Part shown: one piece after another, positions 1 to 11,010 of the stretch
Position numbering within the stretch: the first letter of the stretch is position 1
Layout: each line of letters starts with the position of its first letter
NCBI GenBank assembly: GCA_051453625.1
Contig: JBOZIK010000001.1
Location: forward strand, 279,778,948 to 279,813,657
Direction of reading: 5' to 3'
Source: Welwitschia mirabilis
Taxonomy: Eukaryota > Gnetophyta > Gnetopsida > Welwitschiales
DNA: 34,710 nt
The notes under the pieces: generated by a model
What the model was told of the DNA's origin: nothing
The model's database searches: none
What the model saw: only the letters and a program-made list of their open reading frames with translations
Made by a program: the position numbers and the translations under genes

Positions 1-2663
1 AATCAGTAGCATACAGACTATTCTATTTGGTATTTTATATTTATATTTTATTAGTTCATTATGATATGTTATAAAAGGAGCAGCTAAAAAATACCCTGTC
101 GAAATGGTGTGTATATGTATGTACATGTATGGGAGTGTCTTGATCATATTTTTGCATGATTTTACTATAATGACATTCTATTATGATATATTTCCTCCCA
201 TTGACTTCCACCAAAACATTATAGTGAGATATGAGGGGTTCCTTGCGCTTGGTGATGGAAGATTACTAATCGATATTTTGGCCAAGTGATCAAGGGGTTC
301 ACTATATGTATATCTGGGTACCAATATATTTGATTTATATTAATATACATGTGCATTATCATCATTAATGCATTAGAATTCCTTAATAGGATTGGATGTT
401 ATAACTTTAAGATTTTTTTATCAGTTTCCTCTTATACTTTTACATATAGCTACTATGCATATGTACATATATTCATGTGCGATATCCATTGTTGTTGGTT
501 TGAATATTGAATTCTCTCATTATTATTTGTGTTCTTTCATGTCTAGAATTATCACATGCCACTGATACGAGCCACCTTGATCTATCTTATGCTCATGCAT
601 ATTGGTGGATATTGGAATAAGATCCAAAATAGAACCATGTGTGGTTTGAACTCCTTTGGATGAGGAATACGTAAGCATGGTTGCTTAGCTGTTGGTGTAA
701 CCAACCACTCCACTACAACCTACACACTTCTCATGTATGCTTTTAATTGATATTTCTAATTAGCCTTAAGATTGGTTGTGATATTAGTCAAGTGAGCTAT
801 CATCATATAATTCATTTGATGTAAATCTTATGGGTAACTGAGAGGTGAGTCTCTCAGTATAACCTAATCAATCCATTATGATGTTTATTCACTGTAATGT
901 AACATACTTTAAAAAAATTCATGCTTTCAGGTTCAATCAAAAAACAAGGTTGTGATACTCTATAGTGAGGGTCCAATGTTATGGCATCTTTGCTTTTCTA
1001 ATGGCTCCTTTTGAGTTATTTGGAGACTTCTCTCAAAAAACCTATTTGCATATGTAAATCCTATGCATGATGGAAGCATTAATTGGCCCTCTTCGCATAG
1101 TCTTATATATTAGGCTATTAATTTAACTATTATCTAGATTCTCTCTCTTTCTAATGTTATTTTTCCCTTCATCACTGCCTTTGCCAAATTGAAAATGGAA
1201 TTCTCTTTTATATTTAAAAGTGGATCCCATCCTACTACATGATTCTTTCTCATAACTTAGCATTATTGTAAAACCTCATATCATTTTAGAACTTATATTG
1301 AAGGTTCTTATCCATTTTGCATAGATACTAGAAGCTTAAAATATTGTGCCTTACCTCCTTTACTGTATCTTTCACTTCTTGCACTTGTAATTTAAAAAAC
1401 TCTACTATTCTTAAAAATTATATAAATCACAAGAATACTTTAAAGAACTTCTTGAATTTTGTATAATGTCCTTCCATGTTATTTTTTTTCTTATATGCCT
1501 CCATGCTAAAATAGCAAATGGGGATTTCCAAAATAAATAGATTACCATCTCGCCTACTCTGCAAGTACTATAGTTTTTTAAATGTTTAATCCTCTTATTC
1601 TTAGTTATATGCTATGTGGAACTTCATTTTTTATAGTAATCCATTTAAGCATTAAATATTTCCCCATAGCTTTCCTTCTCCATATGTTCTTTAATAATTT
1701 GTTAAGCATGTACATTTTAAATAATATTGCCATGGAGAATATCTTATGACTATCAATAGCTCATACATCTCAATTTTCCACGGGCCATACATATGCCTCC
1801 CTTGAAAGGAACTTTAGCTTTTCCATTATTGCCTCCACCACCTCACCTTTGCTTCTGATACTTCCCATTCTCATATAGTCTTTTATACTAAGTTCCCCAT
1901 TCAATTGGAACTAGGATTTTGTCCTTCTTAGTTTCGTAATTTTATTTGGACATCTGTCATTCATAAATTTTGAGAATTAAAAAGAAATTTTTCCTTGTCC
2001 TATTAACTAGATAATTGAGGTTTCTAACTGATCCCTTCCTTTATATATTACTTTCTAAAAGAGGAACCTCCTCCTCATGGTCTTCCATTCTTTATACTTT
2101 CTTTTTATGAGTTTCTTTTAGGGAGGCTTCACTCCACTTTCATTTTTAAAATTAGTTTAAATATCACTCAAAACATACTATCCTTTATATTTTAAATCCA
2201 TCATTCTCCAAATTTAATCAATTTCACATCTATTCCTAAGGTATAGAGTGGAATTTTATTTTCTCTTTTCCTCTTAACCATATCAGATTCCTTATTAGTT
2301 TGTTCAAACTCTCCTCCATCTTTTTTAATAACACATTACTTAAAGTGCTATATTTGGAAATTGCTAATATAATAGAATTAGTTAGAATAATCCTTCCTTT
2401 ACTTGAGAGGAAAATTCCATTCCAAGAGTTATATGTTTTCTTCACTTTTTCAATAAAATCCTTCCATGATAAAATATCATTCTACTTAAATAGCAAAATC
2501 TCTAAGTATCTATATTATTCTCTTCCCTTTTTTATCCCTATGCTGTTGTAATACTCTATTACACACTCATACACATGTTAAATTAGGTGATTTTGCTCTT
2601 TTTTTAACTTATCACAAGGCTTAATTTTAAGGTAAACCTTTCTATTTTCTTATCTATTGTATG
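1..2663. repeat. Left copy of a ~2.65-kb direct repeat (copy A)
   Basis: This segment reappears in the same orientation at 3345-6290, at roughly 93 percent identity in stretches compared by eye, mostly transitions. Both copies begin with the same bases (aatcagtagcatacagacta). The match ends near 2663 (ttatctattgtatg here, ttatctattatatg in the other copy), after a 13-base indel. Once the two assembly gaps in the right copy are discounted, the lengths agree. The right part (about 1930-2663) is minus-strand LINE RT sequence downstream of the catalytic motifs. I do not recognise the left 1.1 kb. The window starts at base 1 of the repeat, so its true left end is unknown. Best reading: a 5'-truncated LINE of the same family as the longer one to the right, or a segmental duplication. 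Confidence 0.85.
2236..2445 (-). pseudogene. LINE RT C-terminal fragment (copy A)
   Basis: The minus-strand frame is open for 69 codons and has the conserved block that follows the catalytic core in plant L1-type LINE RTs: W-N-G-x-x-L-S-S-K-G-R-I-x-L near residues 8-21, then A-I-S-K-Y-S near 28-33, and a basic region with N-L-I-W-L-R-G near 53-59. In the family this block usually reads W..LS.AGR..L...V...IP.Y, followed by F.W.G. The frame has no RT catalytic motif, because copy A ends before it, so this cannot be an active enzyme. The matching stretch of copy B (5860-6070) is more broken. It probably descends from ORF2 of a 5'-truncated LINE copy. Confidence 0.75.
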
Positions 2664-2835
2664 TATATTATATTACATATATATTATATTATATATTATG
2701 TCATAATAAATTATATTACTTAAATATATTTTATATTATAATATATTTTATTATATGCATGATATTATATTATCTTATATTATGCTATTTCACATGTATA
2801 GTATTGCATGTATATATTAAAAAGGAGGAATATGT
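2655..2835. repeat. AT-rich microsatellite at the end of copy A
   Basis: The sequence is almost pure A and T, with imperfect TATTATA and TATATTAT units and a few tacat or tgcat interruptions. It starts exactly where copies A and B stop matching, so it marks the truncation point of copy A. The short plus-strand frame here is low-complexity and has no coding features. Confidence 0.8.
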
Positions 2836-3344
2836 TTAATTCTTAAGAATACATTAATGTTAGGAATAGATACATGATGAAACAAGTGTCTAGATAAGAT
2901 TAAATGCTCATCTTTGCCTCTTTAGATAATGTTGTTATTATAATTTTTTTAATAGAATGCTTTCTTACACTTAGTAATTAATTTATAATGAATGTTAGAT
3001 GTTGTTGGATGTATCAACTAATAATCATGTTCCTTTTAGTATGATTTAATGGAGTTATAGTATGCATAGTATAGTTATACAATGATGTAGGTTTTAGCAC
3101 ACTCTCCAATGATCATTGTTGCTTTTAATATTCTTAATGCTTTCTAGGTATGTGTCCTAAATATAATTTCTTACATGTTCATGCATATGAGTTAAATGTT
3201 TCAAGTAGTTATTAGTTATCTTATGCATAAAATGATATAATAATAGTAATTATTCTATGATGCTCATAAAAATGATTAGGCACTTAAATAGTGATCTTTA
3301 TCCTTTGACTTCTATTAACCTAAGTCTACTAAGAGTATAGACTT
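2836..3344. other. Spacer between the two repeat copies, unassigned
   Basis: I find no open frame, RNA gene or known element motif. Because the window begins at base 1 of copy A, I cannot test whether this spacer is also duplicated to the left of the window. It may hold the true 3' end of the right-hand LINE plus older flanking DNA. Confidence 0.5.
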
Positions 3345-4523
3345 AATCAGTAGCATACAGACTATTCTATTTGGTATTTTATATTTATATTTTATTAGTT
3401 CATTATGATATGTTATAAAAGAAGTAGCTAAAAGATACCCTGCCGAAATGGTGTGTATATGTATGTACATATATGAGAGTGTCCTAATCATATTTTTGCA
3501 TTATTTTACTATAATGACATTCTATTATGATATATTTCCTCCCATTGACTCCCACCAAAACATTATAGTAAGATATGAGGGGTTTCGTATGCTTGGTGAT
3601 GGAAGATTACTAATGGATATTTTGGCCAAGTGATCAAGGGGTCCACTATATGTATATCTGCATACCAATATATTTGATTTATATTAATATACATGTGCAT
3701 TATCATCATTAATGCATTATAATTCCTTAACAAGATTGAATGTTATAACCTTGAGATTTTTTTATCGGTTGCCTCTTATACTTTTACATATAGCTACTAT
3801 GCATATGTACATATATTCATGTGTGATGTCCATTTTTGTTGGTTTGAATATTGAATTCTTTCATTATTATTTGCATTCTTTCATGTCTAGAATTATCACA
3901 TGCCACTGATATGAGCCAACTTGATCTATCTTATGCTCATGCATATTGGTGGATATTGGAAAAAGATCCAAAATAGAACCATGTTTGGTTTGAACTCCTT
4001 TGGATGAGGAATATGTAAGCATGGTTGCTTAGTTGTTGGTTTAACCAACCACTCCACTACAACCTACACACTTCTCATGTATGCTTTTAATTAATAATTC
4101 TAATTAGCCTTAAGATTGATTGTAATATTAGTTAAGTGGGCTATCATCATTTAATCTATTTGATGTAAATCCTATGGGTAATTGAGAGATGAGTCTCTTA
4201 GTCATAACCTAATCAATCCATTATGATGTTTAATCAATGTAATATAACATACTTTAAAAAAAAATTCATGCTTTTAGGTTCAATCAAAAAACAAGATTGT
4301 GAAACTCTACAGTGAGGTTCTAATGTTATGGTATCTTTGCTTTTCTAATGGATTCTTTTGAGTTATTTGGAAACTCCTCTCAAAAAACCTATTTGCATAT
4401 GTAAATCCTATGCATGATGGAAGCATTAATTGACCCTCTTCGCATAGTCTTATGTCTTGGGCTATTAATTTAACTATTATCTAGATTCTCTCTCTTTCTA
4501 ATGTTATTTTTCCCTTCATCACT

Positions 4524-4623
4524 NNNNNNNNNNNNNNNNNNNNNNNNNNNNNNNNNNNNNNNNNNNNNNNNNNNNNNNNNNNNNNNNNNNNNNNNNNNNN
4601 NNNNNNNNNNNNNNNNNNNNNNN
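4524..4623. other. Assembly gap (100 N), probably no missing sequence
   Basis: Exactly 100 N. The left flank ends in cttcatcact and the right flank starts with atcactgcct. Copy A reads through this point as cttcatcactgcctttgcc. The two contig ends therefore probably overlap by six bases (atcact), with nothing missing. Apparent reading frames across the N run are artefacts. Confidence 0.9.
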
Positions 4624-5439
4624 ATCACTGCCTTTGCCAAATTGAAAATGGAATTCTCTTTTATATTTAAAAGTGGATCCCATCCTACTACATGATTCTT
4701 GCTTATAACTTATCATTATTTAAAAACCTCATATCATTTTAGAGCTTATATTGAAGGTTCTTCTCCATTTTGCACAGATACTGGAAGCTTAAAATCTTGT
4801 GCCTTATCTCCTTTACTGTATCTTTCACCTCTCGCACTTGTAATTTAAAAAACTCTACTATTTCTTAAAAATTATATAAATCACAAGAATACTTTAAATA
4901 ACTTCCCTAAATTTTTTATAATGCCCTCCCATGTTATCTTTTTTCTTATATGCCTCCATGCTGAAATAGCAAATGGGGATTTCTAAAATAAATAGATTAC
5001 CATCTTGGATACTCTGCAAGTACTATAGTTTTTTAGAATTTTTAATCCTCTTATTCTTAGTTATGTTCTAGGTGGAACTTCATTTTTTATAGTAAGCCAT
5101 TTAAGCATTGAATATTTCCCCATAGCTTTCCTTCTCCATATGTTCTTTAATAGTTTGTTAAGCATGTACATATTAAATAATATTGCCATGGAAAATATTC
5201 TATAACTTCAATATCTCACACATCTCAATTGTTCACTTGCCATACATATGCCTCCCTTGAAAGGAACTTTAGCTTTTTCATTATTGCCTCCACCACATCA
5301 CCTTTGCTTCAGATACTTCCCATTCTCATATACTCTTTTATACTAAGATCCCCATTCAATTTGAACTAGGCTTTTGTCCTTCTTAGTTTTGTAATTTTAT
5401 TTGAACATCTGTCATTCATAAATTTTGAGAATCAAAAGG

Positions 5440-5685
5440 AAATCTTCCCTTGTCCTATTAACTAGATAATTGAGGTTTCTAACTGATCCCTTCCTTTATA
5501 TAGTACTTTCCANNNNNNNNNNNNNNNNNNNNNNNNNNNNNNNNNNNNNNNNNNNNNNNNNNNNNNNNNNNNNNNNNNNNNNNNNNNNNNNNNNNNNNNN
5601 NNNNNNNNNNNNAAATCTTCCCTTGTCCTATTAACTAGAGGATTGAGGTTTCTAACTGATCCCTTCCTTTATATAGTACTTTCCA
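5440..5685. other. Unmerged contig overlap around a 100-N gap
   Basis: The 73 bases before the N run (5440-5512) are repeated directly after it (5613-5685), with a two-base difference (ataattg versus aggattg). Copy A has this sequence once. The N run at 5513-5612 is therefore most likely a placeholder between two overlapping contigs, and the doubling is an assembly artefact. Confidence 0.88.
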
Positions 5686-5859
5686 AAAGGGGAACCTCCT
5701 CCTCGTGGTCTTCCATTCTTTATACTTTCTTTTTATGAGTTTTTTTTAGGGAGGCTTCACCCCACTTTCATTTTTAAAATTAGTTTAAATATCACTCAAA
5801 ACATACTATTCTTTATATTTTAAATCCATCATTCTCCAAATTTAATCAATTTCAAAATC

Positions 5860-7120
5860 TATTCCTAAGGTATAGAGTGGAATTTTATTTTCCCTTTTCC
5901 TCTTGACCATATCAGATTCCTTATTAGTTTGTTCAAACTCTCCTCCATCTTTTTTGATAACGCATTACCTGAAGTGCTATATTTGGAAATTGCTAATATA
6001 ATAAAATTAGTTAGAATAATCCTTCCTTTACTTGAAAGGAAAATTCCATTCTAAGAGTTATATTTTTTCTTTACTTTTTCAATAAAATCCTTCCATAATA
6101 AAATATCATTCTGCTTAAATAGCAAAATCTCTAAGTAGCTATATTATTCTCATTCCTTTTTTATCCCTATGCTCTTATAATACTCTATTGCACACTCATA
6201 CACATGTTAAATTAGGTGATTTTTCTCTTTTTTTAACCTATCACAAGGCTTAATTTTAAGGTAAATCTTTCTATTCCCTTTTTTGGTAGCCTTATCTATT
6301 ATATGTTAACCTTTAAGAAGATGATTGAATCATTTCTAAAATGATTTACTAAGATCTACATACCATGAGTTATTAATCATTTCTTGTGTTCTTTAATTAT
6401 ATAATCATGTAATACATCTAAAACACTAATAAATAAGTATGACAATAGGGGATCCCTTTATTGTAAACCCCTTCCCATACTAAAATATCCATAATTCCCC
6501 TAATTTACCTTTAAAGTAAACTTTATCACATTTTATATTTGTATTATCAAATCTATAAATTTTACTAAAAAATATTTTGTCCTTTAGGATATGTTTTAGG
6601 AAGTTCTAGGAAACCGTGTCATATGCCTTTTGGATATCTAGTTATAGAGCATAAGCCCTTATATTTTTGATTTGGATTGAGTGAAAGACTTCATGGTTAA
6701 GAATCACTTGTTCAAGAAGACTGCATTCCTCCAAAATCCTATTTGATTATTCTTCACTACTACCATCAAATAAGGCCTTATTCTACTTTTTAATACTTTA
6801 GAAAAATAATCTATTAATATGTTATATATTCCTATGGATTTGTAATCATAGGCTTCTTTCACTTTTGCAATCTTTATTATTATAAAAATATGGGTATTAT
6901 TCCATGCATGTGGGATAGTCCTTGCTCTATAGCCTTGTTAAAAGCCCTTTTCACCAAGTGGCTTATGATTCTTTAATGTCTTCTGAGGAACTCAACTATC
7001 CAACTATCAATACCCCAATTATGATTAAGATTTATTCCCTTTAGATCTTTTTAGATTTCATCTCTATCTAATTGATTAAGGGGTATTCCCCTAACCATAA
7101 TCCTCTCCATAGTTTTGATG
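5860..7120 (-). pseudogene. LINE-1 ORF2, RT domain
   Basis: Translated on the minus strand, the region near 6760-6600 gives Q-I-G-F-W, then L-D-I-Q-K-A-Y-D-T-V-S followed by a stop and N-F-L. This is RT motif A of L1-type LINEs (usual form LD..KAYDRV.W.FL), so the catalytic Asp codons of motif A survive. Near 6460 G-F-T-I-K-G-S-P-I matches the G..QG.PLSP motif B in broken form. Near 6350 N-N-S-W-Y-V-D-L may be what is left of the Y/F-A-D-D motif C, with the second Asp missing. The C-terminal W....LS..GR block lies at 6070-5860. In the family this enzyme copies LINE RNA onto nicked target DNA. Here multiple stops and shifts rule out activity. Part of the sequence doubles as repeat copy B. Confidence 0.78.
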
Positions 7121-7214
7121 TTTTCTTAAATTTATTTTCTATTTACAAGTTCTTTAGAATCTCATAAAATGTCTCATGAACTTCATTCTAGTTATAAATC
7201 CTACCTTTCTAATC

Positions 7215-8190
7215 TAGAGCTTTTATTATATTTCTTTTTCTCTTAGAATTCACCCCTCTAAAGAAAAATTTTAAATTCATGTCTCCATTTCTTAACTAAT
7301 TCATATGCATCATTTCATGTTAATGTGATTCTTCCTACTTTCTCATATAATGTAACTCCCATAAATTACTTCTTTCTCTTCCTACTGGTTCACCCCTACT
7401 CTTAGTTTTTATATATTCTTTTAATGTATTCTTTTAAATATTTCTTTTCTTAAAAATCCTTCCTCATGATTTCCCCCATTCTTTTAGCTAGTTTTTAACC
7501 TTTTAAGATTTAGTTGCAAGTTAAAAATTAGGTTTGTAACTTTATTATCCCACTCTTCATCTATAAAATTTTTCATTTCCTCTTCTTAAATCCATGTTTT
7601 TTTCAAATGAAAAGTGGATTTTTCTTAACCTTTTCCTATCTTGTATTAGAAATATTAATCTGTGTTCTGAAAATACCTGTTATTTTCCTATCTAATTATT
7701 GTCCTTGATCAAATTTTTAGATACAAAAACTTTATCTATTCTAGAGAAAATCCTATCTACTCATTTTCTATGGTTGAACCAAGTGAACTGGATTACTAAA
7801 TAATTAGATTCACTAACTTCAAATACAAGATCATGTCCTTTTGATACTCTTGAGTTTGTTCATTTGCCTTATCCTTGATTTTCCATCCATATAATATCTA
7901 TTTGAAATTTACTATCATGATGCAATGCTCACTTCCTATCCTTTCCTATATTTTCTTCCATACATTATGTCTTTCACAACCATTATAAGAATCCCTTCTT
8001 CTCTTTCATAGCTCAACACTTACTTAATATTCCAATTCTTTCTAAAACTAATTAAGAAATTTATGTTTTAATTCTTTGTTTTTTATACACAAACTATTTT
8101 CACATGTTGACTATTAATGAATTTCTCTAAGATTTTTAGTTTTAAAACTCCTTTCATGCCTCTAATATACTAACTTAGAATATTCATTTG
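7215..8190 (-). pseudogene. LINE-1 ORF2, endonuclease domain and linker
   Basis: The minus-strand start near 8185 reads Y-I-R-G-M-K, followed about 25 codons later by V-K-I-V-C-V, a stop, and K-T-K. This fits the opening of LINE AP-endonucleases (WN.RGL ... D.v.LQETK), with the Trp-Asn and Gln-Glu positions degraded. Before the RT domain, at about 7300-7215, N-G-D-M-N-L-K-F-F-F-R is followed by a basic K-R-K-R-N-I-I-K-A-L-D stretch. This is the GD.N..FFH linker motif of plant L1 elements. A TAG just before it sits where the family has Trp, consistent with a TGG-to-TAG transition. The middle of the domain (7400-8000) is too decayed to place the catalytic residues. In intact elements the enzyme nicks target DNA to start reverse transcription. 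Confidence 0.7.
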
Positions 8191-8599
8191 TGTTTTTTTA
8201 GGAGGATTACTTAAAATTTCTAGCATTATCTTTTGTGATCCATTTTCAATATTTTCGTTAGCCTTTTTCTTAGCTTTAAAAACTATATATGATCTTTCTA
8301 TTTTCTTTGTGAATACTTGCTATTCTAGGCTATGATGATCTAATTCTAACTTTAAGTATTCTAAAACTTTTAAATCACTACTTGAGAGCAAGAAAATTCT
8401 ATTTTCCCTATTCTTCTTTCCATTTCTTTACTATTTTATTTTGTGATAATTCTCTTACTCTTAGATTCTTTTTTGGTATTACTTCTTTCCTTTAACAATC
8501 TGCTCCTTTTGTTTTTTTTTTGTCTCTCTTTTTTTATACTAGTTTAACTATCATCTCTATGATTTTTTATCTGCTAACTATTAGGAATCCCTTTGAATC

Positions 8600-9200
8600 T
8601 TTTTCAATCTACATTCCTTCATTAAGTGATCCTACTTCTTATAATGTTGGCATTATTTAATAGTATAATTCTCCCTAGTATGTTTTTTCTCTCACATTTA
8701 CTATAAGATTTCTTTCTATTTATTAAACAAAATATTTTTTATTTGCCTATTACTACACATTTAGACTAAGGAGGGAGTATATTTTTATACTCTATGACCA
8801 CCTTATTAATCATGTAACTATGCAAAACCTCAAAACTTCTCAAGATTTTTATCATACCCAGGTCAATAAAAGTGTACAAGTGGATAAGAACTAGCCTTAT
8901 ACCACTAACTATCATTGGTCCAAATTTATCACTTCTTCAGAGTTTGATATTAAATCCTTTATGAACTCATGGTTTTAAAGAGTAATGCTTACCCCTCTTA
9001 GTTTCATCCAAATTGTAGCCTTTGGAATATCTTGTTAAAATTTTCTCTTAAATGCCATCAGGCCAAGTAAAGGCCTAAGCCCTAAAAAGCTAGGGTCCTA
9101 TAATCATTACTATATTTAAGTCCTTCTCAAACTTGAAAAAAATCATATTTTCTATTAAGGCCATAACTTGCACAAAGCTTATCTCTATCTGTTTTATTAT
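8600..9200 (-). pseudogene. LINE-1 ORF1: DUF4283-like domain and CCHC knuckle
   Basis: On the minus strand near 9170-9070, N-M-I-F-F-K-F-E-K-D-L-N-I-V is followed by I-G-P. This fits the DUF4283 pattern (FLFKF....D...V...GPW). Near 9020-8930, A-T-I-W-M-K-L-R-G-V-S is followed by an E-F-I-K-D-L-I segment and, later, L-D. This fits the second half of the domain (VWVRLPGLPLEYW...L..IG...G....D). A zinc-knuckle relic at 8652-8611 keeps the spacing C-x2-Y-x4-H-x4-C; the second Cys is Tyr and a stop lies before the Asp-His pair. In plants, LINE ORF1 proteins of this kind are taken to bind the element RNA. Several stops and shifts make this a pseudogene. The order ORF1 then ORF2 supports one continuous insertion. 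Confidence 0.72.
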
Positions 9201-9689
9201 AATCCATTTTATGATAGAATCTAAATTTGGTCTTAAACCAGTGGATACAAATCATCCTATAAGACTAATATTCAAATTGCTCCTTTGCTATAATACCATA
9301 CTCTAGTTATATCCTAATTTTATAAGTTCCATTTTCATTGGAAAAAATTCATAAAATAAGTCTTCATGAGCATACCTCTACAATGGGGCTCAAAGTGCTT
9401 CACAAAGACTATTGGACCTCTTTTCACTACCTCTTACCGTACTCTGCAACTCATCAACTATAGAGCTTTTCCTTCTATTCCAAGAGTTACATGAACCCCA
9501 TGTACTTCTCTTCTTTAGTTCCTCCTCTCCCTTTCCTTACCACAATTTTTGTCTTACCCAAAAACATATGCCACTCGGACTACAATCCTTGCACTAGCCC
9601 GCTTCCAATAACTCTCTTAAAATACTCTTATTTTGAGCTTATCAAAGTTGATTTATTAATAGTAAAGTCTTGTAGCTACTTATAAGTTT

Positions 9690-11010
9690 CTTGAAAATGA
9701 AATTCTATGAATTCTATAAACTTCATCATCTTATATAATTTTTCATGATTTATAGAAAAAATATATAATTTTTTAAAAGAGTAATATCAAATATTTTTTT
9801 CTAATTAATCTTAGAAATAAAGAGAAGTAATAAGGATTAGTTTCAAAGAGCATCTAATTAAATGTTGCTTGATAATTTTTAATTAAAAAGGTAAAGTTAT
9901 ATATAAAACATATGTTGATTAGTTACTTTATATTTTTACTAATACAAATATCTTAAATAATACTTTCCTACTCATCCTTTTAAATAGGATGATATAAAAA
10001 GTTTTTGCTAGTGCTACAGAAATAAGGATTAAAGAACATTTTTGCCTTATAAATATTTTAGTATAAAAGTCAAAACTAACATATTATATAATGAAGAAAT
10101 AATAATTTACATCTTTGAATGAATAATTTATCATATAAATAGAAACATTTTCAAATAGTATCTTTTCCATGTAAGACAACATAGAGTTTCATTCAATTCT
10201 ATCATAAGATTTTGAATAATCAAATTTAAGAAAGGAAATATCTTAATTTTTATATTCTAATCATGCTAAGCCTTTTTTAATTAAATACAATGTTATTACA
10301 AAATACCTGTGTTTAATAAAACCACTCTAATCAATATAAATAATATCATGTATGATAGTACAAAGCTTGTTAGATAAACATTTAGTTATAATTTTGTAAG
10401 AGAAGTTGAGTAAATTATTTAGTCTCTAATGGAAAATAGAATGGAATTTGAGTCTAACAAAAGATTAATCATATTTTTATTCATCTTGGGACATTAACTA
10501 ACTTCATATAATACTTCTTCAACTTCCTTAAAGTAGTCTTTTCTAATAATGTTCTAATGCTTGTATAAAATTCTATAGAAAAATATCATTCCTTAAGTCT
10601 TATCATTAATTGTATCATAGAAAGCTCTTTTAACTCATCTTCTATAGTATATTTATCCAAAATTAAATGATGAACTTTTAAATTTTTCTACAAAATATGG
10701 GTGGTATTTTAATCAAAGATATTCTAATAAAAGGCATATGATTTAAAGAACTTATAAAAATGTCTAATTCAAAAACTGATAATAGCTTGAGTGTTAGAAT
10801 GTAAAATATCATGACATTAGTGTTTTTTTCATTAATAAGAAGGAAAAGCTATCTTAAGAAACTTAAAATATTCTTTATGATTAACATCTTAAATATTAAG
10901 CCAAGAAATTCTACTCTTACGAGTAGCACTTTGAAAAAACATATATGTTTTAAAAGTTTGAATAATTCTTGATTTGTGAAAACTTCATGTGTAGTGGATG
11001 ATTAAAAGAA
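9690..11010 (-). mobile_element. LINE-2: internal fragment of a second LINE
   Basis: The minus strand from 11010 down to about 9700 carries linker and RT sequence of a LINE. It belongs to a different family from LINE-1: motif wording and DNA sequence differ. LINE-2 breaks off near 9690, where the 5' end of LINE-1 begins, which suggests LINE-1 inserted into or beside it. The missing C-terminal part of LINE-2 would then lie left of LINE-1, and I could not find it there. Upstream (11010-12300) an endonuclease would be expected, but nothing is recognisable. Confidence 0.65.
9900..11010 (-). pseudogene. LINE-2 ORF2, linker and RT domain
   Basis: In minus-strand order: K-S-R-I-S-W-L-N-I, a stop, then D-V-N-H-K-E-Y-F near 10940-10900 (family form KSR..WL..GD.N..FF). 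Near 10640-10520 V-K-R-A-F-Y-D-T-I-N-D-K-T precedes R-I-L-Y-K-H and an I-I-R-K-D-Y-F-K-E-V-E-E-V-L run (family form A...M...KAPGPDGF...FYK..W..I..D....V...). Near 10480, P-K-M-N-K. Near 10410-10330 Y-K-I-I-T-K-C-L-S-N-K-L precedes a stop then S-G-F-I-K-H-R-Y-F (family form YKI.TK...RL ... QSGFI.GR). Near 10225-10180 F-D-Y-S-K-S-Y-D-R-I-E is motif A with both Asp codons retained. Motifs B and C are not convincing. At least two frame changes and several stops show it is dead. The enzyme class would be an L1-type LINE RT. Confidence 0.75.

Larger units (their letters stand above)
3345..6290. repeat. Right copy of the ~2.65-kb direct repeat (copy B)
   Basis: This copy matches 1-2663 base for base apart from scattered substitutions, small indels and two 100-N gaps (4524-4623 and 5513-5612). 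After subtracting the N runs and the sequence repeated around them, it is about 2.65 kb, the same as copy A. Beyond 6290 it does not end: it runs on into the more 5' parts of a minus-strand LINE. Copy B is therefore the 3' part of the longer LINE insertion, or of a duplication that includes it. Confidence 0.85.
3345..9640 (-). mobile_element. LINE-1: L1-type non-LTR retrotransposon, decayed
   Basis: Read on the minus strand from about 9640 downward, the expected order of a plant L1-type LINE appears: a purine-rich 5' region (9380-9600), an ORF1 with a DUF4283-like domain (about 9185-8985) and a CCHC knuckle (8652-8611), an AP-endonuclease start (about 8190-8060), the linker G-D-M-N motif (about 7300-7215), RT motifs (about 7100-6300) and the RT C-terminal part (about 6070-5860). 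Stops and frameshifts are frequent throughout. The 5' limit is estimated from where these motifs end and LINE-2 sequence begins. The 3' limit is not resolved: no poly(A) tail is visible and the left boundary may lie anywhere from 2836 to 5000. Confidence 0.75.

Noticed and set aside
104-289. 61-codon plus-strand frame, matched by 3448-3633 in the other repeat copy
   Set aside because: The two frames are copies of the same duplicated DNA. Differences between them include several amino-acid changes with no synonymous bias, and no family motif is visible. Open status is explained by shared descent.
2300-2551. 83-codon plus-strand frame
   Set aside because: It is antisense to the LINE RT fragment at 2236-2445, which has clear family motifs.
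4501-4716. Reading frames crossing the first N run on both strands
   Set aside because: They exist only because N codons were treated as open; the gap is probably zero length.
9412-9685. Two overlapping plus-strand frames in a GC-richer patch
   Set aside because: The patch is the 5' region of LINE-1 read backwards. The minus strand is purine-rich, as expected for a LINE 5' end, and leads into ORF1.
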